From: CAZZCN01 sp964652975
Lineage (GTDB): Bacteria; Bacillota; Clostridia; Saccharofermentanales; UBA5734
Assembly: GCA_964652975.1 (NCBI GenBank)
Contig: CAZZCN010000123.1
Span: 1 to 6,480, forward strand
Direction of reading: 5' to 3'
Length of the DNA: 6,480 nt
Within the stretch, counting starts at the first letter, position 1. Every line of letters starts with the position of its first letter. A model generated the notes under the pieces. It was not told where the DNA came from. It worked only from the letters and a program-made list of their open reading frames with translations, and searched no databases. Both the position numbers and the translations under genes were made by a program. Below, piece after piece: positions 6,110 through 6,480 of the stretch.

Positions 6110-6382
6110 TGTAATACTCGACTCTCCTAAATAAGGTTGGCTTATGTGTTCTACATGTCTACGAAATATTTTTTATTAGTCCTATAATATTTTTGTATAT
6201 TTGTATATTGGCTTTCTGTCTGTTGCTGGTAGCTTGTCTTATGGGTTACTGTTAATTGTGTATACACTGGTATGTATAATTACCTTTCTGTTGCTTTAAG
6301 GTTTTATGCAATTATTTTCAATACCGGTTTGCTGTAGTAACAGTATTAAAATACAGTCTTATCAGCACTTACGGGCTAAATT
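6110..6382 (-). other. hisD-hisC spacer, no gene seen
   Basis: This 273-base AT-rich gap carries the hisC ribosome site (6122-6127), a doubled TTTGTATA (6192-6199 and 6200-6207, plus strand) and a perfect palindrome at 6258-6267. The sense strand is again A/C-rich over about 6205-6290, a milder version of the hisB-purC spacer. I could not find a promoter with both boxes well matched, nor an intrinsic terminator after hisD. Confidence 0.5.
6258..6267. promoter_or_regulatory. 10-bp perfect palindrome, possible operator
   Basis: GTGTATACAC is a perfect inverted repeat in the middle of the hisD-hisC spacer. It could be a half-size operator for a dimeric regulator. There is only one copy in the window and no adjoining promoter that I can defend, so chance is a serious alternative. 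Confidence 0.2.
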
Positions 6383-6480
6383 CTAATTCTTGTTCAGAAC
6401 ATCCTTCCCAAATCTCACCAGCACTGACTGGGCGTGGCACTCAAGCTGTTCGGCTTTCGCAAATGCGGCAACGCCTTCGT
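6383..6480 (-). CDS. hisD: histidinol dehydrogenase (HisD), C-terminal fragment
   Basis: Only the last 31 codons and the TAG stop (6385-6383) are in the window; the rest lies beyond the right edge. The fragment reads GVAAFAKAEQLECHAQSV and onward (residues 2-19 of the fragment), matching the C-terminal end of HisD, where a conserved AEgL..HA.SV stretch closes the protein. The histidine in ECHAQSV corresponds to the zinc-binding His419 of the Escherichia coli enzyme. HisD oxidises histidinol to histidine in two NAD-dependent steps. Its place upstream of hisC, on the same strand, fits the usual hisG-hisD-hisC-hisB order. The fragment is short, so the call rests on this motif and on context. Confidence 0.85.
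   Translation of the reverse strand, partial: EGVAAFAKAEQLECHAQSVLVRFGKDVLNKN

Noticed and set aside
6110..6382. T-box or histidine attenuator leader before hisC
   Set aside because: I found no T-box-like conserved segment, no His-codon leader peptide and no terminator/antiterminator pair; the operon start lies outside the window.

Overview
The window holds most of a histidine biosynthesis operon. Every gene is on the minus strand, so transcription runs from high to low coordinates: the end of hisD, then hisC, hisB, purC, hisH, hisA, hisF, hisI and hisE. All coding calls rest on family motifs readable in the translations, and the enzyme genes are intact and of normal length apart from hisD, which is cut by the window edge. 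Most starts have clear Shine-Dalgarno sequences, and HisI and HisE are separate proteins, so this is a bacterium of low to moderate G+C. The gene content would fit a Clostridia-like or Chloroflexi-like anaerobe, but the phylum cannot be fixed from these genes alone.

Layout, in the direction of transcription: (1) the hisD 3' end (6383-6480) and a 273-base AT-rich spacer containing a perfect 10-bp palindrome; (2) hisC-hisB, joined by an ATGA overlap; (3) a 317-base spacer (4135-4451) whose transcript is nearly free of U, A/C-rich, and contains a degenerate 14-bp tandem repeat; (4) the tight block purC-hisH-hisA-hisF (GTGA overlap, 6-base gap, 19-base overlap); (5) a 239-base AT-rich spacer opening with a hairpin at the hisF stop; (6) hisI; (7) a 71-base spacer with a hairpin between a strong Shine-Dalgarno and the hisE start; (8) hisE and its 109-base 3' flank.

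How the genes work together: HisE and HisI carry out the pyrophosphohydrolase and cyclohydrolase steps on PR-ATP and PR-AMP. HisA isomerises the product ProFAR to PRFAR. HisH and HisF convert PRFAR to imidazole glycerol phosphate, releasing AICAR. HisB, HisC and HisD then lead towards histidine. The foreign member is purC (SAICAR synthetase), a purine gene acting two steps before AICAR, the purine intermediate that HisH/HisF releases. hisG and the Hol-P phosphatase are not in the window.

The coding content is conventional. The points worth a second look are non-coding or organisational: the hisE leader hairpin that may bring a distant Shine-Dalgarno to the start codon, the U-depleted 14-bp repeat spacer before purC, the translationally coupled purC-hisH pair, and large spacers inside what is usually a compact operon. 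I found no mobile element, CRISPR array, tRNA or rRNA, and no convincing sign of an undescribed protein system.
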